Positions 1 to 7,999 of a stretch of DNA of 24,882 bases are shown here, in pieces. The DNA comes from Deltaproteobacteria bacterium. GTDB taxonomy: Bacteria > Desulfobacterota > Desulfomonilia > UBA1062. Every line of letters begins with the position of its first letter. The stretch's first letter is position 1. The stretch covers positions 1 through 24,882 of the forward strand of contig JAFGTK010000095.1 of the NCBI GenBank assembly GCA_016934135.1, written 5' to 3'. Made by a program: the position numbers and the translations under genes. Under the pieces are notes generated by a model, which saw only the letters and a program-made list of their open reading frames with translations, searched no databases and was not told where the DNA came from.

Positions 1-393
1 GCAGTGGCAATCCCTGCGTACAGTGACTATACAAAAAAGGCCAAGCTGTCCGAGGTCACTAATGCCATGGGTTCTGTTATGAGTGCATTTCAGAATTATA
101 CTGCCGAGACAGGGGAATGCCCCTTCGATGACGGTGATCTTGGCATTGCAGTGCTTGACGACTCTCTAGGTGTGCTTGTGCCTGGCCGCTATGTCACAGG
201 CAATGTGATTGCTTTTGACGGCCCGGGTCTTGATCAAATTGACGATGGGAACCCAGTTACATTTACTATAACGATGGAAAATATCGGATCAGGAGTTGAT
301 ACCATGAATCTTACATTGAGCTCCGGTTTTTCCGGCGGGGCACGTACCTGGTCATCCACCAACCTAGATGCCAAGTATACTCCCAAGAATTAG
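1..393 (+). CDS. Type IV pilin-like protein, 5' end outside window
   Basis: The reading frame is open from the first base and ends with TAG at 391-393, so only the C-terminal 130 residues are present. The first visible residues, AVAIPAYSDYTKKAKLSEV, match the end of the hydrophobic N-terminal helix of type IV pilins and pseudopilins (family pattern ...AIAIPAYSDYTKKAK...). The prepilin peptidase site and most of the membrane helix therefore lie before base 1, and the GTG at base 4 is not the true start. The rest looks like a small globular pilin head with one visible cysteine, so a standard C-terminal disulphide loop is not obvious. Such proteins polymerise into pili in the cell envelope, but a type II secretion pseudopilin cannot be excluded. 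A terminator follows at 455-482, so this is the last gene of its transcript. Confidence 0.85.
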   Translation, partial: AVAIPAYSDYTKKAKLSEVTNAMGSVMSAFQNYTAETGECPFDDGDLGIAVLDDSLGVLVPGRYVTGNVIAFDGPGLDQIDDGNPVTFTITMENIGSGVDTMNLTLSSGFSGGARTWSSTNLDAKYTPKN

Positions 394-411
394 TCCGTTA
401 AGATGTAAAAA

Positions 412-439
412 GGGGACGGATTCATTCATTTTCGTCTCC
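412..439. repeat. Imperfect inverted repeat, possible REP-like element
   Basis: GGGGACG (412-418) pairs with CGTCTCC (433-439), with one G-T wobble, around a 14-base loop. It lies just after the pilin stop codon and before the terminator. The GGGGACGGATTCATT sequence in a spacer recalls dispersed REP-like elements seen in deltaproteobacterial genomes. Only one copy was noticed here, so it may equally be a plain 3' UTR hairpin. Confidence 0.3.
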
Positions 440-454
440 TGATGGTGAAACCAG

Positions 455-482
455 GGGCCGGATTCAGTCCGGCCCTTTTTTA
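455..482 (+). terminator. Rho-independent terminator after pilin gene
   Basis: An 8-bp perfect stem, GGGCCGGA (455-462) with TCCGGCCC (468-475), has a 5-base loop and is followed directly by six T residues. It sits about 60 bases after the pilin stop and is oriented with that gene. Confidence 0.85.
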
Positions 483-536
483 TTGCCTTGCTTTTTCTGT
501 CATGCCCGAGTTTGTCTGATAACATTGCTGCATGGA

Positions 537-1118
537 TTATTCTTTAGGAATCGGGGCAACCGCCTGCTCCAGCTGAGTCCAGAACAGCTTTCTCTTTTCA
601 GATGCAGGTTCGGACATGGCTGGCAGTTCCAGGAAAGGGACAACGATTGAGTCTTTTCCCAGTTCTTCAGTCAGGATTTCCGCCATGATGCCCATGAGAA
701 CAGGATCATCAGGTTCGGGTTTTTCATCCGGGTTTGGAGATTCGGTGCCGTACCGGTTCACCTTGTGCCTTCCCCAGTGTATGCCGCAGGTTGGGCTGTT
801 TTCCAGGCCGATGAAGCAGCACAGGCGGTACCTGTTCCTGATGAATTCCCTGACCATGAGCATGGGAACCTTAAGGAGTTCCTTGCAGTGGTCACGGAAA
901 AAGATATTGTCGTACTGCTGGCGTCCCTGCGGGTTTCTCATCAGGCCCATGGCCGTTGTCTCGGGGCAGGGATACTGTATGACGCCCACGTTTTTTCTCA
1001 GGAGATAATCCATCACCTCTAAAGACAAGGGAAAATTCTGTCCCAGGATATGAACCCTGCAGTAAGGGTTGACCAGACACTGACAGATCAGGATGATTCT
1101 GCGATCTTTTTTGCTCAT
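537..1118 (-). CDS. TudS/DUF523-related putative desulfidase
   Basis: This is a 193-residue soluble protein. I chose the start at 1118 (MSKKDRRIIL) because a clear AAAGGAG site lies 10-17 bases upstream. The longer frame to 1235 adds 39 residues of low-complexity, cysteine-rich sequence with no ribosome site. The conserved marks are a CLVNPYCR segment (Cys14, Cys20), CPE (Cys51-Glu53) and SPTCG (Cys111). They match the DUF523/TudS layout (C-L-x-G..CRYDG, PxCPE, SPSCG), in which three cysteines hold a [4Fe-4S] cluster that removes sulfur from thiouracil-type substrates. The first motif departs from classical TudS, so I place it in a TudS-related branch. The substrate is unknown. It is divergent from the permease at 1255 and looks monocistronic. 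Confidence 0.7.
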   Translation of the reverse strand: MSKKDRRIILICQCLVNPYCRVHILGQNFPLSLEVMDYLLRKNVGVIQYPCPETTAMGLMRNPQGRQQYDNIFFRDHCKELLKVPMLMVREFIRNRYRLCCFIGLENSPTCGIHWGRHKVNRYGTESPNPDEKPEPDDPVLMGIMAEILTEELGKDSIVVPFLELPAMSEPASEKRKLFWTQLEQAVAPIPKE

Positions 1119-1254
1119 TGAATAGTGCTCCTTTCCCCTATAACAATAAGGAGTCGAAAGAATAAAACAATACTGGCTGAAGGGATCCTTAAAACATGAA
1201 AATCTCCGGCAGGATAGTGCAAGATCTGTATACAACCACTAGGGCAATAATGTC

Positions 1255-2115
1255 ATGAAGTCCTGGTACATACTTGCCATTACCGCTCTTATGCTCTTCG
1301 GCATAGAGCGGTTCCTGTATAAGGTCTCTGCCGAGCGCAGGTGCAATACCGCCTGGACAATGTTTTCATTCATGACAACCGTTGCGGTCATCAGTACGAC
1401 CCTGTTTTTCCTCTCGGACAGGCACATCCCTGATCTGCAATTCCTTTTCATGATTTCCCTGATCAACTCTGCTGCGTTTTTCCTGGGGACTGTAAGCCAG
1501 ATCGAGGCATTGAAATGTATACCGACTAATATCGCTTACCCCATCATCCGGTTGAACACCATACTTGTCGTGCTGTTTTCAACAATGTATTTCAAGGACC
1601 AGTTGAGCACAGCTCAGATTCTCGGCATTATTATTGCCATTTGTGTTATTTTCTGGATGACCTCACATAGCTATGGCGGTGAGACCGCTTCACGGCAGGT
1701 AACAAAAGGGCTTGTTCTGACAGGGATCGCTCTTTTTTCAGGTGCAGTTGCCGCGATCTCGAGCAAGTTTGCTGCCGTAAACACCAATACCCTCGGATTC
1801 ATAGCGCTGTCATATATCATGGGCTCGTTTTTCTCGCTGTTCTCGCGAAAAGGACTGCATTCAAATGCAGTAAATTCAAACCTCAAGGATGCCGTGATCA
1901 TCGGCATAGGAATGGGGCTTGTCAATATAGGTGGGTTTTATTGCTTTCTGAGCGCTTTGCGTACCGGGCCGCTTTCCATCATTATCACTGTTGTGGGCAT
2001 GCATTTCATCGTCGCGATTGTTCTGTCGTCTTTTATATACAGGGAAAAGATAGCTCTTTCCAGAATCGCAGGTATTGCCCTGACGGTTATCGCGCTTGTT
2101 CTCATGAGATCCTGA
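1255..2115 (+). CDS. DMT/EamA-family membrane transporter
   Basis: This 286-residue protein is almost entirely hydrophobic, with about ten predicted membrane helices in two halves (roughly residues 1-135 and 150-286) separated by a short polar linker near residue 140. That is the size and two-EamA-repeat plan of the drug/metabolite transporter superfamily. A conserved-looking segment, IPTNIAYPIIRLNTILVV, falls where family members carry the repeat-1 proline-containing helix. The exported compound cannot be read from the sequence. The start is the first ATG in frame, with a weak AGGG ten bases before it. The gene is divergent from the TudS-like gene and convergent with the tRNA, with only 14 bases between. 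No terminator is visible in that gap. Confidence 0.85.
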   Translation: MKSWYILAITALMLFGIERFLYKVSAERRCNTAWTMFSFMTTVAVISTTLFFLSDRHIPDLQFLFMISLINSAAFFLGTVSQIEALKCIPTNIAYPIIRLNTILVVLFSTMYFKDQLSTAQILGIIIAICVIFWMTSHSYGGETASRQVTKGLVLTGIALFSGAVAAISSKFAAVNTNTLGFIALSYIMGSFFSLFSRKGLHSNAVNSNLKDAVIIGIGMGLVNIGGFYCFLSALRTGPLSIIITVVGMHFIVAIVLSSFIYREKIALSRIAGIALTVIALVLMRS

Positions 2116-2129
2116 CGTGGAAGAATCAA

Positions 2130-2202
2130 TGCCCCCGGCAAGGATCGAACTTGCGACACCAGGATTAGGAATCCTGTGCTCTATCCACTGAGCTACGGGG
2201 GC
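2130..2202 (-). tRNA. tRNA-Arg (anticodon CCT)
   Basis: Read on the minus strand this folds as a full cloverleaf. The acceptor stem is GCCCCCG/CGGGGGC, the D-arm contains AGCTCAGTGGATAGAGC, and the anticodon stem CAGGA/TCCTG holds the loop TTCCTAA. The T-arm contains GTTCGATCC. The anticodon CCT is at plus positions 2167-2169 and reads AGG arginine codons. The discriminator base is A (2130), and the CCA end is not encoded. There is no sign of an integrated element at its 3' end. Confidence 0.96.
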
Positions 2203-2211
2203 ATGCCGGAT

Positions 2212-2240
2212 TAATTAATCTGTGCACCGGGCTTAGTCAA
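2212..2240 (-). promoter_or_regulatory. Sigma-70-type promoter of tRNA-Arg
   Basis: On the minus strand the -35 box TTGACT (2240-2235) is followed after 17 bases by the -10 box TAATTA (2217-2212). The expected start point is only a few bases before the mature tRNA 5' end at 2202. Five of six -35 bases match the consensus, while the -10 is weaker. Confidence 0.55.
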
Positions 2241-2365
2241 GGAGAAAATAGCCGCTATAAAGCAAAAAAATTCATGAGCTATAACGTAAAAAATCAAGTT
2301 GTTGCTCAAAGAATGAAACAGATAACCATCTAAGAGGAAATGAATTTCTTCCACTGCCTATACTG

Positions 2366-2394
2366 TTCACAATAGTCATTTCACCTTGTATAAG
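2366..2394 (+). promoter_or_regulatory. Sigma-70-type promoter of trhP-helicase operon
   Basis: TTCACA (2366-2371, five of six bases of consensus) is followed by a 17-base spacer and TATAAG (2389-2394, five of six). The predicted start near 2401 gives a leader of about 25 bases before the ATG at 2426. Confidence 0.65.
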
Positions 2395-2425
2395 ACCCCT
2401 TACTTAAGGTATACCCTGCTGTGCT

Positions 2426-3661
2426 ATGAAGACCCCCGAGATACTTGCACCTGCCGGAAACATGGAGGCACTTATGAGCGCCTGCCTCTATGGTGCGGAC
2501 GCTGTTTACCTTGGCGTGAAGGGGGATACGAATCTCAGAGCAGGGGCACGGAATTTTACGCCAGATGAACTTGAAGATGCCGCCAGGTTTGCCCATGCCC
2601 GAGGTGTGAAGGTATACCTTACGCTCAATACCTACCCTCATGACACCCAGATGGCCCTTCTTCCCGAAATAATCCTTCTGGCACGTTCTTCGGGCATCGA
2701 TGCAGTCATTGTTTCGGATATCGGGGTGCTGAGCCTGGTAAGGGAAATCGCACCTGACATGCCTGTGCATCTGAGCACACAGGCAAATGCGGTCAATACC
2801 CGTGCGATCAGTGCATGGGCAGCACTTGGCGTCAGCCGGGTGATCCTTGCCAGAGAGCTCTCGCATGAAGAGATGGCCCATATTCGCAAAAGCACCTGTG
2901 TAGAGCTTGAGCTGTTTGTGCACGGAAGCGTGTGCATATCCATATCGGGCAGGTGCCTCATCAGCAACTACCTGTGCAGCAGGGATGCAAACCAGGGTGC
3001 GTGCACTCAGCCGTGCAGGTGGGACTATGCCCTCGTGGAGAAGACCAGGCCTGATGAGTACATGCCTGTTGAAGAGGAGGATGGGTTTACCTTTCTTTAT
3101 AATTCCAGGGATTTGTGTCTGCTGCCGGTAATGGACAGGGTTATGAGCCTGGGGATCGAGGGATTGAAGATCGAAGGAAGGAACAAGACCTCTCTATATG
3201 TTGCAACAGTCGTGAGTGCCTATAGGCATGCACGCGATGCGTATCTGAAAGACCCGGAGAACTATCATCTGAAGTCTGAATGGATGGACGAGATCAGCAA
3301 GATCAGCAACCGGGGATACTTTACCGGGTTTTTTATGGGGAAGCCCGACCAGGAAGGCATCGACTACAACTTCAAAGGATATACCCAGAGCCATCACCTC
3401 GCGGCAAAGGTACTCGGCATACAGGACGAAAAGACCGTATTTGAAGCAAGGAATCCCCTTATCGAAGGCATGGAGCTTGAGTGGCTTTCCGTAAGCGGTG
3501 CAAGGCAGGTATTTTCCCTGAAGGATGCATTTTCAAGAGGTTCCATGTGCACGCACATAAGGCCCGGTGAAATTTTTGAGATGAAAACACCCTTTTGTCC
3601 CGTACCTGGCGAACTCATCAGAAAACCTTTCAGCATGGGAGATAAGGTTGTACTCAGGTAA
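2426..3661 (+). CDS. trhP: U32-family tRNA 5-hydroxyuridine synthesis protein (TrhP/YegQ-like)
   Basis: A 411-residue protein of the peptidase U32 family. It opens with the family's ILAPAGNMEALMSACLYGADAVYLG and has NLRAGARNFT, SVQANAVN-type (LSTQANAVN) and VILARELS motifs. The U32 signature ELFVHGSVCISISGRCLIS is at about 164-180. Four cysteines, C170, C177, C193 and C197 (the last two in NQGACTQPCRW), match the set thought to hold an Fe-S cluster. TrhP proteins of this subgroup hydroxylate U34 of certain tRNAs, and the 'peptidase' name is historical. The start is the only plausible one, because an in-frame stop lies 19 bases upstream. The ribosome site is weak. The helicase gene begins seven bases after the stop, so the two are probably cotranscribed. 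Specific assignment to TrhP rather than another U32 branch is by motif memory. Confidence 0.8.
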   Translation: MKTPEILAPAGNMEALMSACLYGADAVYLGVKGDTNLRAGARNFTPDELEDAARFAHARGVKVYLTLNTYPHDTQMALLPEIILLARSSGIDAVIVSDIGVLSLVREIAPDMPVHLSTQANAVNTRAISAWAALGVSRVILARELSHEEMAHIRKSTCVELELFVHGSVCISISGRCLISNYLCSRDANQGACTQPCRWDYALVEKTRPDEYMPVEEEDGFTFLYNSRDLCLLPVMDRVMSLGIEGLKIEGRNKTSLYVATVVSAYRHARDAYLKDPENYHLKSEWMDEISKISNRGYFTGFFMGKPDQEGIDYNFKGYTQSHHLAAKVLGIQDEKTVFEARNPLIEGMELEWLSVSGARQVFSLKDAFSRGSMCTHIRPGEIFEMKTPFCPVPGELIRKPFSMGDKVVLR

Positions 3662-3667
3662 TGTCAG

Positions 3668-5533
3668 ATGAACCAGAGAATTCTTGAAGGTTTGAACCCG
3701 GAACAGAAAATGGCGGTTCTGCATGAAGGAGGTCCACTGCTGATTTTCGCAGGGGCAGGCTCCGGCAAGACCCGGGTAATTGTGCACCGTGTGGCAAATC
3801 TAATTATACAGGGTGTCCGTCCCTCGGAGATCCTCTGCCTGACCTTCACCAATAAGGCTGCCGCCGAGATGAAGCATCGTCTGAATATCATTGTCGGCGA
3901 TGACGGATCCAATGTATGGGCAGGCACGTTCCATGCCTTCGGGGCCAGGTTTCTGCGGCACGAGGCATACCTGATCGGGTATCCCAGGTCGTTCGTGATC
4001 TATGATGAGGCTGATCAGCGGTCCCTGATCGCCAAGTGCATCAAAGAACTGGGCATCAACTATGAACGGGGCATGGATGCCAAGGTTGCATGGCTCTACA
4101 ACATGAGCAGGGATACCATGCGCAAGATAGATGATATTGAAATCGACCTCTTTTTTGATCCCAAAGATGTCATCGCCAGGTATGAACAGAGAAAAAAGGA
4201 ATTTGGAGTATTTGATTTCGGCGATCTTCTGAGTGTTCCCTGCAGGATGCTTTCTACCATGCCCGAACTCAGAGAAAAGTACCAGGCCATTTACCGCCAT
4301 ATCCTTGTGGATGAATATCAGGACACCAATACGGCACAATACTCACTGCTTGTGCAGCTCATAGGCACGCACAGGAATATTTGCGTCGTGGGAGACGACG
4401 ACCAGTCCATCTATGGATGGAGAGGGGCTGATGTAGGAAATATCCTGCGTTTCAAGGACGACTTTGCCGGTGCAAACGTGATCACCCTGGAACAGAACTA
4501 CCGTTCTTCGCAGGGGATACTCAGTGCCGCCTCGTCCCTGATAACCAACAACCAGTACCGGGCCCCCAAGAAGCTGCGTTCTACAAAGGGGAAAGGAAAA
4601 GACATAGGCATTGTCGAATTCAGCGATGATGAGAAAGAGGCCCTCAATGTTGCATATACCATTACCAATCTTATCAGTTCCGGTGTAAGCCCTCTTGATA
4701 TAGGGGTGTTTTATCGGGTCAATGCCCTTTCCCGAGTAATAGAAGAGGCCTTTGTGAGAAGGCGTATACCGTATGCGGTCTATGGGGGAATGCGGTTTTA
4801 TGAACGAAGAGAGATCAAGGACCTGCTTGCATACTTAAGGATAATAGCCAATCCTGCAGACGAAGAAGCGCTCAGCAGGATCATAAATACCCCTCCCAGG
4901 GGCATAGGTGCTAAGACGCATGCCGCACTTGTAGCATTCGCAAGGGAATCAAAGGTTCCGACCATGGAAGCGCTTGAGTCTGCTCTGGCACAGAATATTG
5001 TAAAGGGAGCGGGACGCAAAGGTGTGGATGGATTCATTTCTCTTATGAGGGATATAAGATCATATGCCGTGAACTCGGATATTCCGGATCTGCTTGCATT
5101 CATAATGGATGCAGCCGGCCTTGCACAGGCGCTGGCCGCAGAGATAGATGGGGAAGACCGGCTCACCAATGTAAAAGAGCTTATCGCAAGTGCAGCCGGG
5201 CACAAGGATCTCACCCGATATCTGGAAGAAAAAGCGCTGATGACCTCGATGGATGTGGAAAGCGGAGACAAGGTCAGTGTCATGACCCTGCATATGTCAA
5301 AGGGACTTGAGTTTGATTATGTCTTTATCCTTGGCCTCGAAGAAGGGATCCTGCCCCATTCCCGTTCCATGGATACCATGCTGGAGATCGAGGAGGAGCG
5401 GAGGCTGCTTTATGTGGGGATCACACGTGCGCGCAAACAGGTGATGCTCTCCTGGGCCAGAACAAGAACACTCTATGGCCGTGAGGTTTATCAGATCCCT
5501 TCAGGGTTTCTCTCCGAGATCAAACCCTGTTAA
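3668..5533 (+). CDS. UvrD/Rep/PcrA-family ATP-dependent 3'-5' DNA helicase
   Basis: A 621-residue superfamily 1A helicase with every motif present. These are the Q motif LNPEQKMAV (9-17), Walker A AGAGSGKT (28-35), Ia LTFTNKAAAEMK, Ib GTFHAFGARFLR, II VDEYQDTN (D215/E216), III VVGDDDQSIYGWRGA, IV LEQNYRSS, V TLHMSKGLEFDYVFI and VI LYVGITRARKQVMLSW near the end. It unwinds or remodels DNA during repair and replication restart. It is about 100 residues shorter than typical PcrA/UvrD and stops soon after motif VI, so the C-terminal RNA-polymerase-binding Tudor-like tail of PcrA is missing. That makes it closer in size to Rep. Motif II carries DEYQD instead of the usual DEFQD. An AGG overlapping the preceding stop codon, nine bases before the ATG, suggests translation coupled to the U32 gene. 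Confidence 0.93.
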   Translation: MNQRILEGLNPEQKMAVLHEGGPLLIFAGAGSGKTRVIVHRVANLIIQGVRPSEILCLTFTNKAAAEMKHRLNIIVGDDGSNVWAGTFHAFGARFLRHEAYLIGYPRSFVIYDEADQRSLIAKCIKELGINYERGMDAKVAWLYNMSRDTMRKIDDIEIDLFFDPKDVIARYEQRKKEFGVFDFGDLLSVPCRMLSTMPELREKYQAIYRHILVDEYQDTNTAQYSLLVQLIGTHRNICVVGDDDQSIYGWRGADVGNILRFKDDFAGANVITLEQNYRSSQGILSAASSLITNNQYRAPKKLRSTKGKGKDIGIVEFSDDEKEALNVAYTITNLISSGVSPLDIGVFYRVNALSRVIEEAFVRRRIPYAVYGGMRFYERREIKDLLAYLRIIANPADEEALSRIINTPPRGIGAKTHAALVAFARESKVPTMEALESALAQNIVKGAGRKGVDGFISLMRDIRSYAVNSDIPDLLAFIMDAAGLAQALAAEIDGEDRLTNVKELIASAAGHKDLTRYLEEKALMTSMDVESGDKVSVMTLHMSKGLEFDYVFILGLEEGILPHSRSMDTMLEIEEERRLLYVGITRARKQVMLSWARTRTLYGREVYQIPSGFLSEIKPC

Positions 5534-5570
5534 CCCCGCACAATGATCATATCCAACTGCAAAATTTAGG

Positions 5571-6137
5571 CTAAAAGGTCACCTTCGGGACCTCCTGCTG
5601 GGTTTCCGGCACTTCAAAGTATTGGGCTTCGTTTACACCCGCCCATGATGCAAAGAATTTTCCGGGGAAGGTCTTTACATAGGTATTTAGAACCTGGACC
5701 TGGTCATTATAACGTTTCCGCTCTACAGCAATGCGGTTTTCAGTACCCTCGAGGCTGTCCTGCAGTTTCATGAAATTCTCATTGGACTTGAGCTGAGGAT
5801 AGCGTTCCTGGAGGAGTAGCAGCCTCGACAGGGCCCCTTCCAGCCCTGATGCTGCCTGTGCCTTATCCCCTACTGTCTGCGCTGAGAAATAGGCCTTTCT
5901 AGCCTCGGCAACACCCAGAAAGATATCCTTTTCCTGGGCGGCAAAACCTTTGACTGTTTCAACCAGGTTCGGGATCAGGTCAAAGCGTCGTTTGAGCTGA
6001 TTTTCCACCTGTGCCCACTGGGCATCAACCGCCTCGTTCATCCTGATGGCTTTGTTGTATTGTGATATAAAAATCCCCGCAAAGATAATGACAACGGCAA
6101 CGATAATGCCAAGTGTGGTTAACATGCTCTTGTTCAT
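5571..6137 (-). CDS. lemA: LemA family membrane protein
   Basis: A 188-residue protein with one N-terminal membrane helix (about residues 7-25) and a long, mostly helical domain. The LemA hallmarks are clear: YNKAIRMNEAVDAQWAQVENQLKRRFDLIPNLVETVKGFA, then LLLLQERYPQLKSNENFMKLQDSLEGTENRIAVERKRYND (both listed here as positions about 27-66 and 107-146). Family members sit in the inner membrane with the helical part outside, and their molecular role is not settled. A strong AGGAGG lies just upstream of the ATG. It follows the TPM gene after 133 AT-rich bases that hold a short hairpin (6208-6222) and a weak promoter-like pair (TTATCT/TATTAT on the minus strand), so it may have both operon and own transcription. 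LemA-TPM pairing is common in bacteria. It is convergent with the helicase gene. Confidence 0.93.
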   Translation of the reverse strand: MNKSMLTTLGIIVAVVIIFAGIFISQYNKAIRMNEAVDAQWAQVENQLKRRFDLIPNLVETVKGFAAQEKDIFLGVAEARKAYFSAQTVGDKAQAASGLEGALSRLLLLQERYPQLKSNENFMKLQDSLEGTENRIAVERKRYNDQVQVLNTYVKTFPGKFFASWAGVNEAQYFEVPETQQEVPKVTF

Positions 6138-6270
6138 GGACCCTCCTGCTCAGGAATTATTCTCTGTGACTATATAATATAAAAGATAATATGGGAAGAT
6201 AAGTCATGTGTCTGGAAGACACCCTCCTTTTTCCCACGGTATGACTGAGAAATACTATGATATTCATATG

Positions 6271-7056
6271 CTACCAGCCGCCAGAGACACCGCCTCCTCC
6301 GAAGCCTCCTCCCATACCTCCTCCAAACCCCCCGAACCCCCCTGTACCGAACCCCCCGGATCTTCGCGAACCGCCGGACCAGCTGTTTCCGATCATAGAT
6401 CCAAGCAGGAGTCCCCCGAAGAGCCCCCGTGACCGGCGATTCATGAGAGAGGATATGACGAAGATAAAAAAGAGAAATGATATGAGAGAGCCAAAGGGTG
6501 ATCTTTTTGCCGGTGTGCGTGACGGTTGAAGGGCGGGCATGCCGGTAAGCTCGACACCCTGAGCTTTGGCAATGGTGTCCATGATAACAACAGCGGTCTC
6601 AAAGATTCCGGTTGAATAATCCCCCGCCTTGAACCTGGGCACAAGATAATTCCTGGCGATAGTACCGGCAAGGCTGTCCGGGAGTATGGATTCCAGTCCG
6701 TAACCGACCTCAATCCGGTATCTGCGGTCATTGGCGGCAATCACCATGAGCAGGCCGTTGTCTTTGCCTTCCTGTCCGAGCTTCCAGGTTTCGGCTTTGT
6801 CCAGTGCAAACATCTCTATCGGGATATCTCCGGTTGTAGGTACTGTAAGGACGATCATCTGCGAACCTGTTTTCTGTTCCAGCTCCTGAAGATGGCCGGC
6901 AAGCCTTTGCTCGATGGTATTATCTATGATCCCGGCCTCATCAACCACGTATGATGCCGGCATGTTTTCGGCAAGTGCCATGTGAGCGTGGAATAAGAAC
7001 AGACAAAAAACAGCCAGACTGTTAAGAAATCCTGTCCATTTTGAGTGAAAACTCAT
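6271..7056 (-). CDS. TPM-domain (YgcG/DUF477) secreted and membrane-anchored protein
   Basis: A 261-residue protein with a signal peptide (about 1-29, likely cut after ALA before ENMP). A TPM domain follows at about 35-165, beginning YVVDEAGIIDN and containing SQMIVLTVPTTGD, GKDNGLLMVIA, RIEVGYGLE and AGDYSTGI. One membrane helix follows (about 190-203), with a tail of glycine, serine and phenylalanine repeats ending SGGW. This is the YgcG plan, and such proteins are found beside LemA. Some TPM domains have reported phosphatase activity in plants, but the bacterial role is unclear. The start at 7056 lies inside the 3' end of the upstream gene (35-base overlap), which implies coupled translation. 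The signal peptide supports this start. The glycine-rich tail also produces a spurious proline-rich frame on the other strand. Confidence 0.88.
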   Translation of the reverse strand: MSFHSKWTGFLNSLAVFCLFLFHAHMALAENMPASYVVDEAGIIDNTIEQRLAGHLQELEQKTGSQMIVLTVPTTGDIPIEMFALDKAETWKLGQEGKDNGLLMVIAANDRRYRIEVGYGLESILPDSLAGTIARNYLVPRFKAGDYSTGIFETAVVIMDTIAKAQGVELTGMPALQPSRTPAKRSPFGSLISFLFFIFVISSLMNRRSRGLFGGLLLGSMIGNSWSGGSRRSGGFGTGGFGGFGGGMGGGFGGGGVSGGW

Positions 7057-7804
7057 GGGTTATCCTGTATACCTCGTTAAATAGTCTGTTAGCCTGTTCA
7101 TGAGAAAGAGAAACCTTTTTTGATGCTTTCAAAGAGTGGATTTCCCTCAGTACATCTATGGAGACAGCAAAGGATGATTCAATGTCCGTCAGTACATCCA
7201 TCTTGAGTATCGGCAGAGCCTTGTTGATTCCTGCAATATAAAGCATTGCCCTGAACAGGGGGAAAAACCCTGGGAATGTATCGAAAAGGAGCAGTGTCAG
7301 GTCCTTTTTGTTGCCGGCGCATGAAAGGTATCCCTGGCGCAGCTTGATGAGTTTTGCCTTCAGATCCCGCTCACATTGGAGACGGAGCATGGATTTATCG
7401 ATTGCCAGATCGACGAACAGCTCTTTGCCGTAGATGGTTTTGTGGATGAGCTTTATATCGAGGAACTCTATGGGGAATACATCGAGAGAACGATCGATGT
7501 ATTCCTGCGTCATGATCAGGGGTGCCCGGACATGTTTTTTACCGAAACGCTTTCCCATGTATGCGAGCTTATCCAGCATAGCCACGGTTATCTCTCTGAG
7601 AACCAGCAAGGAGTTGATGTCTGATCGTCCCGGAATATAATCGCCTGTAAGGCAGCTTCCGGTGATGGCTAGAGATTCCAGCTGGGTGCCGATCCTGGGG
7701 ATAATCTCCTGTGCAAATGTAAGAACTGTTTCTGATGCACCTGCTGCAATACCTTTCAGATCAACTGAAGAATCATGAGTAGCCATATTGAGAAATTCTA
7801 GCAT
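7022..7804 (-). CDS. Nucleotidyltransferase-fold protein with altered active-site motif
   Basis: A 260-residue soluble protein. The segment AITGSCLTGDYIPGRSDINSLLVL (positions about 46-69, given in parts: GS at 49-50, SDIN at 61-64) fits the polymerase-beta-type nucleotidyltransferase pattern hG[GS]x(9-13)Dh[DE]h, followed by an all-helical C-terminal part. The second catalytic acid of the D-h-[DE] pair is Asn64, so metal binding may be changed or lost. The substrate is unknown. An alternative start is Met7 (MATHDSS), and neither start has a good ribosome site. It is the first gene of the minus-strand NTase-TPM-LemA run, and its end overlaps the TPM gene by 35 bases. An exact TTGACA at about 7978-7983 on the minus strand has only a poor -10 box 17 bases on. 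Confidence 0.6.
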   Translation of the reverse strand: MLEFLNMATHDSSVDLKGIAAGASETVLTFAQEIIPRIGTQLESLAITGSCLTGDYIPGRSDINSLLVLREITVAMLDKLAYMGKRFGKKHVRAPLIMTQEYIDRSLDVFPIEFLDIKLIHKTIYGKELFVDLAIDKSMLRLQCERDLKAKLIKLRQGYLSCAGNKKDLTLLLFDTFPGFFPLFRAMLYIAGINKALPILKMDVLTDIESSFAVSIDVLREIHSLKASKKVSLSHEQANRLFNEVYRITHEFSLKMDRIS

Positions 7805-7999
7805 AGTACCGTGGTTCTATCCAGTGAAAACTCTTTTGTTCCATGGCAGCTTCATTTCACAGATGAAAATGACGATACGGATTTTCAGGAAATCAATGGT
7901 GATATTTTATTAGGAGTCTCTGGGCAGGATATTTAGAGGGCATTATCGCTGACTTATGAAGGGTAATGTAATGAAGCTGTCAAAAGCAAACAGGATTTC

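Noticed and set aside
1941..2168. A small plus-strand frame running into the tRNA
   Set aside because: It overlaps the end of the permease in another frame and enters the tRNA-Arg gene.
2130..2202. tRNA-Arg as an integration site for a mobile element
   Set aside because: No integrase, direct repeat of the tRNA 3' end or foreign-looking genes are present on either side.
4798..5283. A 161-codon minus-strand frame inside the helicase gene
   Set aside because: It is a serine- and alanine-rich shadow of the helicase codons with no family resemblance.
6257..6529. A proline-rich plus-strand frame
   Set aside because: It is the antisense of the glycine-rich tail of the TPM protein (Gly codons read back as Pro).
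7978..7983. A perfect TTGACA on the minus strand upstream of the nucleotidyltransferase gene
   Set aside because: The hexamer 17 bases on is TTCATA, a poor -10 box, so I did not list it as a promoter.
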